Source: Linyphia triangularis (Eukaryota; Arthropoda; Arachnida; Araneae; Linyphiidae). From it: a DNA stretch of 64,000 nt. The DNA lies in the NCBI GenBank assembly GCA_963978545.1, contig OZ021727.1, forward strand, positions 59,098,487 to 59,162,486, read 5' to 3'. The notes beneath the pieces are model-generated. The model worked only from the letters and a program-made list of their open reading frames with translations, was not told the origin of the DNA and did no database searches. The translations under genes were made by a program, and so were the position numbers. Of this stretch, positions 51,870 to 63,830 are shown piece after piece (position 1 is the stretch's first letter; every line of letters begins with the position of its first letter).

Positions 51870-52225
51870 AGAACCTTAAAAATACCTTTCGTTTTATGGA
51901 AATTCTTCCTGAAGATCGGTCAAATTATGGTCTAAACATTTTCGCTCATAAGTGATGTGTTTTTCAACACAATGAATTGAAATTAGGTATATAGAGTAAA
52001 TCATATATTCTAAATCGAATGAAATGATAAAAAATAGGAGTCCGTATTGAAATTTTCGAAGATAGCGTTACATTTACTTAGTAAATGGTCCCTTTAGAAA
52101 AAAAATTTGCATCAGATATATAAAAATTCGTAAGCAAAACATTTAGGTGCAAACCGCAAGGTTCTTCGATAATTACGAAGATATAGCAATCGTTCTGATT
52201 TTTTTTTTGCGTACTGTATATAAAG
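51870..52225 (+). repeat. dispersed repeat C, copy 2
   Basis: It aligns with 44780-45065. It also extends to the AGATATAGCAATCGTTCTGA, T-run, GCGTACTGTATA end found inverted at 46866. Confidence 0.75.
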
Positions 52226-52926
52226 TATACGCAAATATAAAATATTCTAACTATGACTACTTCTTTTTCGGGATACGTTGATTCAATGATCAATTGAATA
52301 TGTGTTTAAATAAATTTAAGCTTCTTATTTTCATTTTTACTTTTAGACACACACACACACAAAATTGAATTAGAATCATCTGGAAAAACGTGGGAAGACA
52401 TTTTTAACAGCTAAATCCTAAATGTCACACACGTATTAAATTCAATATATAACGTTAAATTAAAAATATCATATGTTAGGTGAATATCTATATCATAAAA
52501 CATCCAGAAGTTACTACAGAAATTCAACGTTCAACCTGCTTAGCTTAAACTACTGATATTTGTTTTATAAGGGAAACCTGTGTACCTAGGGCCGCCTTTC
52601 CCAAACGTTGTGGCATTTTAGTCAAGTGTCATCAAGTTTTTAAGCCCGTCCAATTAGTAATCATCCATACAAATTAATAACACTTATATTCGCAATATTT
52701 TTTTCAAAACAAAAAATTAAATCTTCATTAAGACAATGTTAGTTTTTCATCAATCGAAATGCAAAGCTCTGTTTGTATATATATAAAGTGTTTCATATTT
52801 AATCACGTTGACTTAATAACAATGGTTATGTCAACACTTTTGATTCCATTTCTTTAATCAAATCCCTTACGTCACACTAAAATGAAACCTTTTAAAACGA
52901 TGAGACTCACACTGACCCTTCGTTAC
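52226..52926. other. AT-rich noncoding sequence
   Basis: Only a short (AC)n run at about 52347-52361. Confidence 0.5.
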
Positions 52927-53171
52927 CTGGACTCGCTGTGGTACGTCGTAAGTGTGCTCGACCATCCTGCCCCCTCGCGGCGTCCTCTGTAGGCTTCTCT
53001 CTGGGGACTGGTGGTGGTGGTGGTGAGGGTCCTGGTTTGGGATGTGTGTGGTGGCGTAAGGCAGAGGATAATAAAGGGGCTCCCTCTGGGAATCGTACAC
53101 GGAATTACCCTTTGCCTTACCGTAAGAACTCATGGAAATATCGTCAGCTCGACCTCCGGAACCACGTGAAT
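52927..53171 (-). CDS. internal exon of a probable receptor cytoplasmic tail
   Basis: This is the best exon in the window. On the minus strand the acceptor TTATTACAG (AG at 53172-53173) and donor CAG/GTAACG (GT at 52925-52926) bound 245 bp. The exon starts in phase 1, ends in phase 0 and has 81 open codons of high GC. Visible features are a Gly/Ser/Arg start (SRGSGGRADDISMSSYGKAK), Tyr-rich PLYYPLPYATTHIP, a His5 run, and an Arg-rich part ending VEHTYDVPQRVQ. YDVP fits the YxxP sites bound by Crk/Nck-type SH2 domains. Such tails occur in axon-guidance and Ig-superfamily receptors. A Dscam-like receptor is a possibility that I cannot confirm. The next exon is probably 40268-40358. Confidence 0.7.
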
Positions 53172-53173
53172 CT

Positions 53174-54409
53174 GTAATAAGATATTTAATTTTTTATTAT
53201 TGATGCTACGATGAATGTTAATTACTATGTTTATATTTTTGAAATTTTAGTTTTACAAACTATATACTAGAGCGATTTTGTATTTTTGTAAAGTTTTAAC
53301 TACTTTTAATTTTTATACAAAACCAAAATTTGTTCAATTTACAATTTTTAAACAAAATTACACACATATATATTAACAAAAAAAAATTTTATTTGTATTT
53401 TTATTAATATTTTATATAATTTTTCAAAATGAAGTTTAATTTCAAAACTTCAAACAAACTTTCAGAGAATCCGAGAATTTAAAAAAAAATCTAGAATTTC
53501 TGAAGGTTAAAATACCAAGAAAAGAAATTAAAGAACTATATTTAAAAATGCCAGTCACGCATTTATAGCATACATCTCTAAAATTACATTGATTCAAACT
53601 TCAAAATGATGTAGAAGATATCAGCACTTAGAAAACTGAATATTAAATTTTGTAATAACATGGTTAAAAAGCAACTGTCATAGTGCTAATTATTTAATAT
53701 TAAAAGTTGTAATTCAAGAAGAGTTTATCTTTTCAACTCGGATCTAGCAATAGTATTGTGTTAAACAATAAAAAAAATTACAGAAAATTTGGCAAGTAAT
53801 AACCCGTAATAAACCTATAAAAATCTTCAACGCTTCTTTCGTAAGTGTACAGTGAAAAGTAATGTTGATTTTAATATTTTAGGTTTGCTTTTGTTTTGTA
53901 TTTTGTATCCCAAACATTATATTTTCAAACAAAATATACACTACTGACTGCACTTATATTTTATGACATATATTGTTTACGATTAATAAGATATAAATTG
54001 AAAACATTTGAAATGTTATAGTATTGAAAAGTGCTTATAACTTGAAGAATAAATAACTCTACAAGTCATTCTCCTGAATAGCGTATTTATGAATGATGTT
54101 TTCATGTTAAAATAGAATCACTGTACTCGGATAATTTTATGTTAGTAATAAGAATAAGAGATTATCTTAAGGAGATTATGAATTGAAGTGATATCCATAT
54201 GACCAATCATGAAAACATCTTGCAAATAAGAAATTCTTTAAAATACTCTTCGAAATACAAACTTTGTATGATCGTTATTTCTGTAAGAGATTACGTTTAA
54301 AAGCTGCTCTATTCAAGCATTTTTTCTTTTTTTCCCATTATTATAGGGTATTACAACTATTATACGAGTTATTTTATACGATAATCAATAATTTTGCGAT
54401 ATACATAAT
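53174..54409. other. AT-rich noncoding sequence
   Basis: Intron-like; nothing supported. Confidence 0.5.
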
Positions 54410-54419
54410 AGCGTAGTTC

Positions 54420-54421
<2 letters not shown>

Positions 54422-54503
<82 letters not shown>
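54422..54503. repeat. (TA)n microsatellite inside the left TIR
   Basis: The run interrupts the left terminal repeat exactly where the right arm has an AATATTT-like stretch, so it expanded within the element after insertion. Confidence 0.95.
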
Positions 54504-54506
<3 letters not shown>

Positions 54507-54631
54507 GAACGCATGAGTTAAAAAAAGTTGTTACATATTGTGATAAGAAAAACTATATATATAAAAAAAGAAAGAAAAAAAAAATAATAATAATAATAAT
54601 ATCTTCCAATCGCGCATTCACCTCAAAGTTT

Positions 54632-54812
54632 AGTTGATTGGTTGTTTTCAAATTACCTGGCGCCGTCAGCAACACGAGAGCTATAATGCGCCGAAACATT
54701 AATCATTTGACAAGCCACATACATTTACAAACACTAATGCCTCACACGGGACTCGAACTCGCAACCTCGCGATCTAGAAGCTAGTACCCTAACCACTATA
54801 CCGCTTGGTCGG
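54632..54812 (-). mobile_element. tRNA-derived SINE, family 2, copy 1
   Basis: On the minus strand it starts with a tRNA-like head: a box A region AAGCGGTATAGTGGTTAGGG and a near-consensus box B, GAGTTCGAGTCCC. A body follows (CATTATAGCTCTCG, GCTGACGGCGCCAGGTAATT) and it ends in AACAACCAATCAA. An 11-bp target duplication, CCTCAAAGTTT, flanks it at 54621-54631 and 54813-54823. It sits inside the left arm of the 54410-56980 element, so it inserted later. Confidence 0.92.
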
Positions 54813-56873
54813 CCTCAAAGTTTGGAGAAAATACAAAAAGTAACTATTTTTCCTAAATTTTTTAAAATTTCTAAACGTTATATATATGAAAGGCAATTGT
54901 TTGCAATGTGTAATGAAAGGGTGGTATATAACAGAAAAACACTGTTCTATGCATTTTTAAAATTTATATTAATATTTAAAAATACTCAAAAGTAACATAT
55001 TTTGTAAAAACAAAGATTTTTCTGCAAAATGGTTACCAACGTTATTTCTCAATTTTTTTTAAAACATGCTTTTATTCATTTGGATAAATTTTTTCTCGAG
55101 CTTTCTATCTCAGTGATGCACTTTGAAGGAAACTTTTGTAGAAAAGTCCGACATTATGGATCTTTTTTTTTTTTTTTTAAAAGTTGTACTATCGTCTTTC
55201 GCGTCAGCGCCACCCATTTTTTGAGTTTTCTTTCTACACAAGCGTTCCACAGCTTGTGAGTGGAAAATAAATAAGTTGAAGTCTGATTTCAATGGTCCCA
55301 AGTAGCGCAGAAATGCTGGCCAATTACGCCAGACATAGGACATGTGGAACGTTGTGAATCGGTAGTTGGAACAATATTAGCCAAACTCGCCCTATTCTGG
55401 ATAAAATATAGAAGTGGTTTTGAAATGTCAATGCACAATTTTAAAATTTGGATATTTTTTTTATGAGAAACAAAACTATGTGGTGGTTTTGACATGTTTT
55501 TTTGTTAAAAATCATGTATTTTGGAACTATTTTCGGCAAGAATCAGCCAATCTTCTAGTTTCCCCTGTTTCCTCCAATACAGCTGTGCATCCTCGGATGC
55601 GCCAGTCTTCACTAACAAATGCTCATTTGTTACTTTCCAGTCATATTACAAACATTCCAATTAATTATACCTACGTAATCTGTGGTATTAAAGTTAAATT
55701 TGGTTGCCTTGAAATGTCTGATTGTCCTTCTCTAAAAAAGTTCTAGAGATTTCATAACCCGACAACTCAGTTCTCTTACATCTCTCCTTTCATAAAAAAT
55801 CATTGCCGAAATCAAATTATTTGCGTGAGGGAAGGAAGCATTTCGTTCAGTAACCAAGTTTAAAACTTGCAGTAAATATTCAGGGAGGTATCGAGACAAT
55901 CGAATGGCCTCGTATATGATCTTAGGTCATTCAGAAAATTAACTTTTTTTAATACAATAATATCAAGAAGATATAACTGATCTGTGCTCAGTACTTTCAT
56001 CTCGACTTGAGGAATTAAATATCTAACACGTAAAAACTCAGTAGGGACATTTTTCACAGTTCTTCAATTTTTTATCTATGTTCCCACAGAAAAATGTTAG
56101 TCCTGTTGTAATACTACCCAAGCGTTTAAATAGGCATGTGAATGATAATTCATTGAAGCTTATGAGGCCTATATCTCACTGTAGTGGTCTCCCAACGCGT
56201 AATTTGATCTGTCAGATTATTTCCAGCCACTATTAATGGCAGTCCCAATTACACCCATGTGCGCTATGATCCAATGAATAACCAGTAAGTTTATGAGCTT
56301 CAATGGAAGAAAAGGCTCCACGAGAAAGGCCACCTAGATTGAAACTCGCCAAAACACAGTTTTTATCAATGTTTCAAAGGCGATTATTATAAAATAATTG
56401 CTAATTTGATTTTTTACAAGTTCTATCTACTTCATTCCACACAATACAAACTAATGTTCCTCGATAATTTAGTGATTGGTACATTCTACAAACTGATGGA
56501 AAAAAGGTATTTTTTGTATTTATTCAAAACTTTGAAGTGAATGCTTGAAGTAAATAAAACAATTTTAACAAAAATATGTAAGAAATAACAATAGTATTCA
56601 TTTTATACAAAAATAAATTTTTTAGCAAAAAAATGTATTTTTGAATATTTTTAATCATTAATATATGTTTTAAAAATGCATAGAATAGTGTTTTCCTGTG
56701 TTATACCACCCTTTCACTAAACATTGCAAACTACTGCATCTCAAATATGTTACGTTTAGAAACTTAAAGAAAAAATAGGAAAAATAGTTATTTTTTCATT
56801 TTTTACAGACTTTGTGGTGAATGCGAGATCGGAAGATATTATTATTATTATTATTCTTCAAAATTTTCTTTAC

Positions 56874-56909
<36 letters not shown>

Positions 56910-57128
56910 CTTTTTCAAGATATGTTACAACTTTTTTCACCTCATGCGTTTCAAAAATATTTTTTTTTTCGAACCACCCTAATACATAAGTAACAAATAC
57001 GAATGCTTGGTAAAAGTTTAAGTAGATAATGGACTTGAATAAGAAGGTTATCTAAGTGTACTTAACCTGTTGGATCTAATTACTTGTCATTTTGAAAAAT
57101 CTTGTGACCATGCATGTATTTAAATAGG

Positions 57129-57288
57129 TTGGTTGGTTGTTTTCAGATTATCTGGCACCGTCAGCTATAATACGCCGAAACATTCGTCATTTGACAAGCC
57201 AACATTCACTTACAAACACACGGGACTCGAACCCGCAACCTCGCGGTCTAGAAGCTAGCACGCTAACCACTATACCGTAGGATCGGCG
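57129..57288 (-). mobile_element. tRNA-derived SINE, family 2, copy 2, perfect TSD
   Basis: It has the same head (GGTATAGTGGTTAGCGTGCT, then GGGTTCGAGTCCCG with consensus box B), a shorter body and the tail AACAACCAACCAA. A perfect 14-bp target duplication, TGTATTTAAATAGG, lies at 57115-57128 and 57289-57302. The intact duplication and promoter indicate a relatively young insertion. Confidence 0.95.
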
Positions 57289-57302
57289 TGTATTTAAATA
57301 GG

Positions 57303-59050
57303 AGTGTTATAAAACTACAAATGTTTCAATTTATACATAAATTACTCCTGAGTAAATGGTACAATCATTTAAACGTGTTTAAACTCATTCGCATTTGTTA
57401 AGTAAGAATTCATTCAAGTTAATCATTTTTTACCGTAAATTATGTAATATATACAACTCTTTTCAATATAGATTTAATGGTCCGGAATTCTACGCGAAGA
57501 TATAAAGTTTGACCTAATTAAAATGGAAGCATTATATTATCTAATGACCCCTTGAATCGCTCTGATTGAAGAAAATGATGCATTTTAATATTTTAAATTG
57601 AAATTTGAACTCAATTAAAGCAAACTATTACTTTAATTATTTATAATGAACTAAAATAATTTCAAAAGTTCAGAATGCTTGAATTCCAATCAATCAAAAG
57701 AATAAATATTCCAATCGATCATACCAATACCACAAAATATCTTAAGAGTTTAAATCGGCGCAACACATCAGTTTATGTCTGAAATGTTTTTAATCTATCA
57801 TTTCAGGGTGTATTTTGATTTCGTTAAATATGTTTCTTTCTTTTTTGAGGGGAAATCTTGATTAAAATGGAATTAGTTAAATTTTTAACATCCTCCCCCC
57901 CCCCCCCCCTTCTCCCCTCTTCTCCAATTTTTCATTAGATCCAATTTTTTGTTGCTGTGATTATTAGAAATATCAGCTTCTCTTCCTGAAACTTTTAATG
58001 GAACTCATAAATGCATTATATTTCACGAACCCCTAGTGAAGCCCTGGTCACAGTATGAATAATTATGAAGCGTATCTATATTGAGGCTCTTAATTAATTA
58101 TAGTATATATGAATGTTAAAAACTATACAAGAACTTTTCGAAATATTGAATTGTATTATGACTTTAACATCTGCTCTCCAACTCATTTTTCTGTAGAAAA
58201 CTTCTGTAGTTATAAAGAATAGATTACTAAAACTTATTCCCAATTCCCTTAATCCTTATACTCATTTGCAAACAACTCAAAGAAATATCCCTATTTAAAT
58301 AAAAAGTTTTTCTCATCTTAGTACAAGCAATTGAAAGTATTTATGCCGTTGCAATTCTTTATAAACATATTCTTTGTTGAGCTAAGATCCAAACCTTCAG
58401 GGACCAACATCATTTCTCACGATAAAACCTACTCATAAACAAAACAGCCTTAACTAGTGTGGGAATTAAAAATGAAAAGCATCTGGTGAGCTCGCAACGA
58501 AATCATATCTTTTCCCTTCAGGGAAAAGGAGAAGCAAGTTCTAAATCTGTAGCAGGAAAGTAAAAGCAATGATTCTACACTAAATAAATTTTAAATCCCT
58601 CGCTGTATCTCTAGGCCTTTTCTTCCTCGCCTTTTCTTAATCCCTAGGGTTCCCTGCTAAATGATTTACACTTCAAGTGCATGAAGTTTTACTATTTTAT
58701 AACGGGAATTTATTCTCTGCCAGAAAGACAAAGAGATCGCTTTTGAAGTTTGTTTGCTGAGTTTAAGAATAAGATACTCTTTGATGTGATGTGATAATGT
58801 TTTTACTTGAGAGAGGATTAAGCTTGTTTCGTAATGAAGTGATTATCTAGTGACAATTAAAAAACTTAATTAGTATCTGTTTTCCAGACAATTGACAAAT
58901 TTTGTTCTGTTATTAGAAATCAATTTTAAATAATTATATATTTTTTTTACAATAATATTTTTATGTTTATCAAGATAATACGGAAAATTATTCTCATTTA
59001 CAAAATACTATGAAACATTTTAGTTTCAAGAATCTTCACTTCGAGTTTTA
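57303..59050. other. AT-rich noncoding sequence with a C15 run
   Basis: A C run lies at 57895-57909. A GC-richer patch at 58440-58750 includes an acceptor-like TTTTCCCTTCAG at 58521 followed by a 13-codon frame GKGEASSKSVAGK and a stop, too little to call an exon. Confidence 0.4.
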
Positions 59051-59402
59051 AGGGGAGTTGGTACCCAAAAATTTATAATAAATCAATTTTGAGTTTATTG
59101 TTGTTTATTAAAATTTAAATATTGTCATTTAAAATGATACCTCATGTGTAATAATATCTCATTTAGAAGCATTTTTTAATAATTTTTAAATGGAAAAGTT
59201 TGGAACTATAAGTGTAAGTAATGTTTTCTTTAAAATGCGTTTTTCTCAAAACTACATTTTTCACTACTCATGTATCTTTTTCTCAGAAACTATACAAGCA
59301 ATCTACCTAAAATTTTTATCACATATTCCTTTTATGTATCTGTAAATACTGAAGTGAGATTTTATTATTATTTAAAAAATATTTTTTGTTCTGGTTTATT
59401 TC

Positions 59403-59438
<36 letters not shown>

Positions 59439-59822
59439 GTGATTTTTAACAAATTTGAGCGACTTACAAGATAATTCGTTTAAAAATAAAGTAAATGCAT
59501 TACAATTAAAATCCAACTTCTGTAGAATAATAAGTGTCTGTTAAATGTGATGAAAAAAGAATTAGGCTTCTATACCAAGTATTTTCTGAGGAAAAGGTAC
59601 ATGTGTAATGAAAAATATCGTTTAGAGATAAACACATTTTAAAAGAAAATCTTACTTACACTAATAGTTCGTAATTTTATCTTCAGAAAATTATTAAAAA
59701 TACTTATAAATGAGGTATTATTACAAATGTGGAATCATTTTAAAGGGAAGAATTCAAATTTTAATAAACTATAGTAAACTCAAAATAAATGTTTTATAAT
59801 TTTTAGGATAACAACTCCTCTT
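59051..59822. mobile_element. foldback (hairpin) element with poly(A) centre
   Basis: AAGGGGAGTTGGTACCC at 59051 pairs with GGATAACAACTCCTCTT ending at 59822. Similarity between the arms continues inward through CAATTTTGAGTTTAT, TCATTTAAAATGATACCTCA, TTTAATAATTTT and AAAAATTTTTATCACAT to about 59370. An A30 run at 59406-59435 lies near the centre. Nearly the whole 772 bp is an imperfect inverted repeat without coding capacity. Confidence 0.88.
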
Positions 59823-61030
59823 AAATATTTTTTTGTTTCATTATCAATTTTTTTCTATGTTACTAAATTTTTTTATTTAATTCCTTTAAATTATTAAAAT
59901 ATTTACATGCATTTAAAGAGATATAAAATTATAATTCCTTCTAAAATATCACAATAGTGATAGGAAATATATTATCCTTGTCAGCCTTTATGAATGTACC
60001 TCTAATTTAAAAGTATATTCTAAATCTTTAAGGAGTAATTTTCTTACTATTGTGACATTTAAAAAGACAAACTTAAATAAAGTGCTCTTTTTATAACAGA
60101 TTTTCATTAGAAATTTAAAATACAGCTGTTCCAGAGTTTAGAAGTTACCATTGCAAAATAAAAATTCGGAAATCTTTTCTTAAGTCTTGGACGTGTATAC
60201 AAAAAATGATTAGTTCTTTAATTCGAAGTAATTAAAGAAGCTAACGCAAATGGAAATTCTTTTTATTTTCAACTTTGTTCTTAATGTAGTTTAGAAAGTA
60301 GATTTTTTCCTCTTCAGCGTAGAAATTTTAATTACACATTGCGTTGAGCAGGTAAAGTATGCAATCAAAAGCGCCCAAAAGAAAGGTAAGAAAGTAACTT
60401 GTATTTGAAATAAAAGAAATATCACAAAGTAACTTATTTTAAAATTTCGATTTCTAGCAACATATTTAATAGCAACGGTAATACATATTTCTCTACCAGC
60501 AATAACCATGTTTGGAAACTGAATTAATGTAAAGGTTTTGATAAATATTAAATTTTGTGTAGTATGTACGAGTACATTAAATCATCATATCACATATCAT
60601 AACACATTTCAGCATTCACGAACATTTATACCAATATTCCGAGCATATGTTAACACATATCATAAAATATATCAGAGCATATAGAAACATGTATCGTAAA
60701 ATTTTTAGTATATACCATATAACCAGGTATAAAGATTTAGGTAATTTAAAGCGAAGAGGGAATTTTTGGTACTATCAATACACCTTTCAATACATTTTTA
60801 CTGCAAGAATTATAGCTCTACCTCTTACTAGCTACAGCATTGTAACCAGAAAATGACAGTGAGAGTATACGAGAAGCGCATACTGGCAAGAATTATTTTA
60901 CCCAATTGGCCTGCAATAGTGGTAATCCGAATTAAATGCTGGACGCTCAACATACAAGAATGGCTGCACTATCTAAATCACCGTCCACAATAGGGGCTTT
61001 ATCGAATACACCAATAATACAGTTGATACG
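59823..61030. other. AT-rich noncoding sequence
   Basis: No supported gene. The 60560-60730 part has degenerate ACATATCATA/CATATA repeats. Confidence 0.45.
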
Positions 61031-61094
61031 CTGTATTTAACTGCTAGCTGTATTTAACTGCTATCTGTATTAACTGCTTGTATTTAACTGCTGT
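61031..61094 (+). repeat. short minisatellite, 15-18 bp unit, four copies
   Basis: CTGTATTTAACTGCTAG, CTGTATTTAACTGCTAT, CTGTATTAACTGCTT and GTATTTAACTGCTGTG follow one another. Confidence 0.93.
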
Positions 61095-61141
61095 GTAAGT
61101 ATTCAATCACTTCTAAATTAATCGTACAATTTTTTCTTACT

Positions 61142-61919
61142 TTCCCAATTGAAGTAACCTACTCAAGATTCAACTCTAAGATTATGAGAGTTTATGAAGA
61201 AATGATATAATTTTTTTTAAAAAATTATCTATGATAGAAAGGAAAGAAGTGTGAATTTGAATCTGGAGTGATAATGGTTTGAAAGAAATTCTGCCCCTTC
61301 CCAGCGTCAGAGAACTACTAATAGTTGATCTTATATTAAATCAAAAACATATTAAGAAGAAGTCCTAGTAAGTATCATTCCCTACCTACTAGGACTTCAT
61401 CGTAATGTGCTATTGGTTTAATATAAGATAAACTATTCGTAGTTCTCTGACGCTGGGAAAGGGCAGAAACTTTAGATTCAAATTAACACTTTCTTCCTTC
61501 CTATCATAGATAACTTTAAAAAAATTAATTAATTTAATTTTTTAAGTTATCTATGATAGGAAGGAAGGAAGTGTAAATTTGAATCTGGAGTGATAATGAT
61601 TTGAAAGAAATTCTGCCCCTTCCCAGGGTCAGAGAACTACTAATAGTTGATCTTATATTAAATCAAAAACATATTAAGAAGAAGTCCTAGTAGGTATCAT
61701 TCCCTACCTACTAGGACTTCCTCTTAATGTGCTATTGGTTTAATATAAGATAAACTATTCGTAGTTCTCTGACGCTGTTAAAGGGCAGAAACTTTAGATT
61801 CAAATTAACACTTCCTTCCTTCCTATCATAGATAACTTTAAAAAAATGTTATATCATTTCCTTATGAACTCTCATAATCTTATAGAGTTGAATCTTGAGT
61901 AGGTTACTTTAGTTGGGAA
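61142..61919. mobile_element. nested double-hairpin foldback element
   Basis: The outer inverted repeat, TTCCCAATTGAAGTAACCTA through ATTATGAGAGTTTATGA, pairs with 61853-61919. Inside are two tandem, highly similar self-complementary units, 61225-61515 and 61547-61836. They are joined by an AT-rich palindrome (CTTTAAAAAAATTAATTAAT...). Each unit is a near-perfect hairpin with arms of about 140 bp. The apex of the second is a perfect 16-bp stem, GAAGTCCTAGTAGGTA, with an 8-nt loop. No ORF of note. Confidence 0.95.
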
Positions 61920-63620
61920 GGGAAAGAAATTATATGTTACAAATTCAAAACTCAAAAATAGCGTATAATATATTTTATTTTATATTTGAAATCTTTACAT
62001 CAATACCTATTCAGTGGTGCCATCTGCAAAAGTGTTTTGCTTTTGTGTTTTTCATTTATAATAGAGAGACATTAAATTAAATCAATTTATGACATTTTAT
62101 TTAGCGATCATTTTCGTAATCGACTCACAAAATTTCAAGGATTTCTATAAAGTAGTTTTCAAATGAAATGGGCTTGAAGATTGTAACATAGTGAGTATAG
62201 AGAACGATCCTTACTTGAACTCCTTCTAAAAGAACTAAACTTCTGGAACTTCCATGTGATAAGCTCAAATATTTCTCGTGACAAGCTCTATTAAAAGCTA
62301 TCCAGATCTATAAAATTTAGACTCCACATACTCATGGGACCACTCTTCATAAAAACTTAATTTAAGCTATAATTATCTTACAAAATATCTTACCTATAAA
62401 AATAAGGTTATTCATGACCTGTTAAAAATAGTCCAGAATGGGGATTAATATTTTAGCAGAAAAAAAATTATATTTCAATATAACACTAAATTCCATTCAA
62501 TATTTTAGAATTTATGTAACTCTTTTTGCATATTGATGGTAATTTTTATTGATTTCACTCAGCAATAGCGATTTTTGGCCGCACTGCACATTCTTTTATT
62601 AAATAAGCTCGTTGAAACAGTAAGATATCAGATATGTCGAATAACCCTAAAATAGGCACACAAAGGAGAATTTTTATCATCGCAGCGGATGTGTGATCGA
62701 AGGACAGATGATAAAAAAAGTTCAGCAGAGATATTTTATCGCGATCGGAATAAAACCGCAGCTTCTTTTATTGATTTTGTAATTTAGGGTATAGTTTTGC
62801 TTTTCGGGCCAAACTTGATGTACTTATTTTTACGGCCAGAAGTTGGAAAGTTGGCTCAAGCTGTTCTGGAAATGATAAGTTAGTAACTATGACCGATAAT
62901 GCAATTACAGGTGTAATTAATGCTATCCTTTATGGAAATATTCGAATGGTGCGCAAAATCTATATGTAATTGATAAGGCAAGTAGTATTAAATTACTATT
63001 AAGATGAAACAAATATATTATTAGTGATTAAGACAGTGGGAAAATAATTTATTACCTATGACTTGAAAACCGAAACATTTATATTCAGAATTTTCCAACA
63101 AAAGTTAAAGTTTTATGGTGACATATTTTATAAATGGAGAATTCCTATGGAATTTAAAGATGCATTTATATTCTTAGTAAATTTAAGGAATATTTCTTGG
63201 CGAGGGCCTACTATATTTCAAAAGCCTAAAGTCACATTTCTAAGCCATCAACTCTAAATTTGAACTAGCTTTATGTTATTAGTTGTAGATAGTGTCTATC
63301 AGTTCTGTATAGTAACCTTTTCTTATAATCTACAATTCTGATACGCGAGTTAGTTTTAAATAAAATAATATGATGACAACATATTCTAACATTGACAAAT
63401 TTTATATTTATGATACCTTATAGGATGCATTTTCACTACTTTGATTAAAATCCTTCGCTTTTAAAAAGGTCTGACTTTTTAAAGAACTCTGTAGAGTCTA
63501 GACTAAGATTATTTGAGCAAATTCATTCCTCCAGACGAGCAAAATCATTCCTAAAGTTATTATTATCTTTTCGAAGGTGTTTAGAATGCCTGATTTTGGC
63601 AATTCTGACGTTTTGATTGG
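61920..63620. other. AT-rich noncoding sequence
   Basis: No supported gene. A patch at 62640-62880 is slightly GC-richer (CGCAGCGGATG, TTTATCGCGATCGG) and might be a conserved noncoding element. Confidence 0.45.
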
Positions 63621-63830
63621 AAGTTTTAATTATTTCTAAATTTGTTTAACTAGACACAATTAGTAGGTATTATTTGATAGTAATTTCCTCACAGTTAAAA
63701 TATAAATGAGAAAAAATCCTAATAATTCAGAAAAAAGTAATTAAAACTTTTAATTATTTCTAAATTTGTTTAACCACAAAAGTAATTGGTGTTCTTAGCT
63801 TATACTTTTCTGACAGTTAAAATTTCATTT
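63621..63830 (+). repeat. diverged tandem duplication, period about 124 bp
   Basis: TTTTAATTATTTCTAAATTT GTTTAAC recurs 124 bp later, and TTTCCTCACAGTTAAAAT recurs as TTTTCTGACAGTTAAAAT. Confidence 0.75.

Larger units (their letters stand above)
54410..56980. mobile_element. 2.57-kb TIR element of unknown family
   Basis: The right end, read inward on the minus strand, is AGGGTGGTTCGAAAAA, then GAAACGCATGAGGTGAAAAA. The left end is GCGTAGTTCGAA, a TA expansion, then GGAACGCATGAGTTAAAAAA. The arms continue inward through AATAATAATAATATCTTCC, CGCATTCACC, CTATTTTTCCT, GCAATG and AAAGGGTGGTATA to about 54990 and 56520, roughly 500 bp each. The interior (55000-56500) is less AT-rich and has broken ORFs up to 110 codons on both strands (one minus segment reads AIRLSRYLPEYLLQVLNLV). 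It may be a decayed transposase, not recognised. Confidence 0.85.

Noticed and set aside
55029..56057. Several 65-110 codon ORFs treated as separate genes
   Set aside because: They fall inside the 54410-56980 TIR element and change frame repeatedly, so they were described as its decayed interior.
57129..57288. Functional tRNA gene on the minus strand
   Set aside because: Boxes A and B are good, but there is no acceptor stem, and the head is joined to a SINE body and tail with target duplications.
58521..58565. Plus-strand mini-exon GKGEASSKSVAGK
   Set aside because: Only 13 codons with a poor donor; too little to support.
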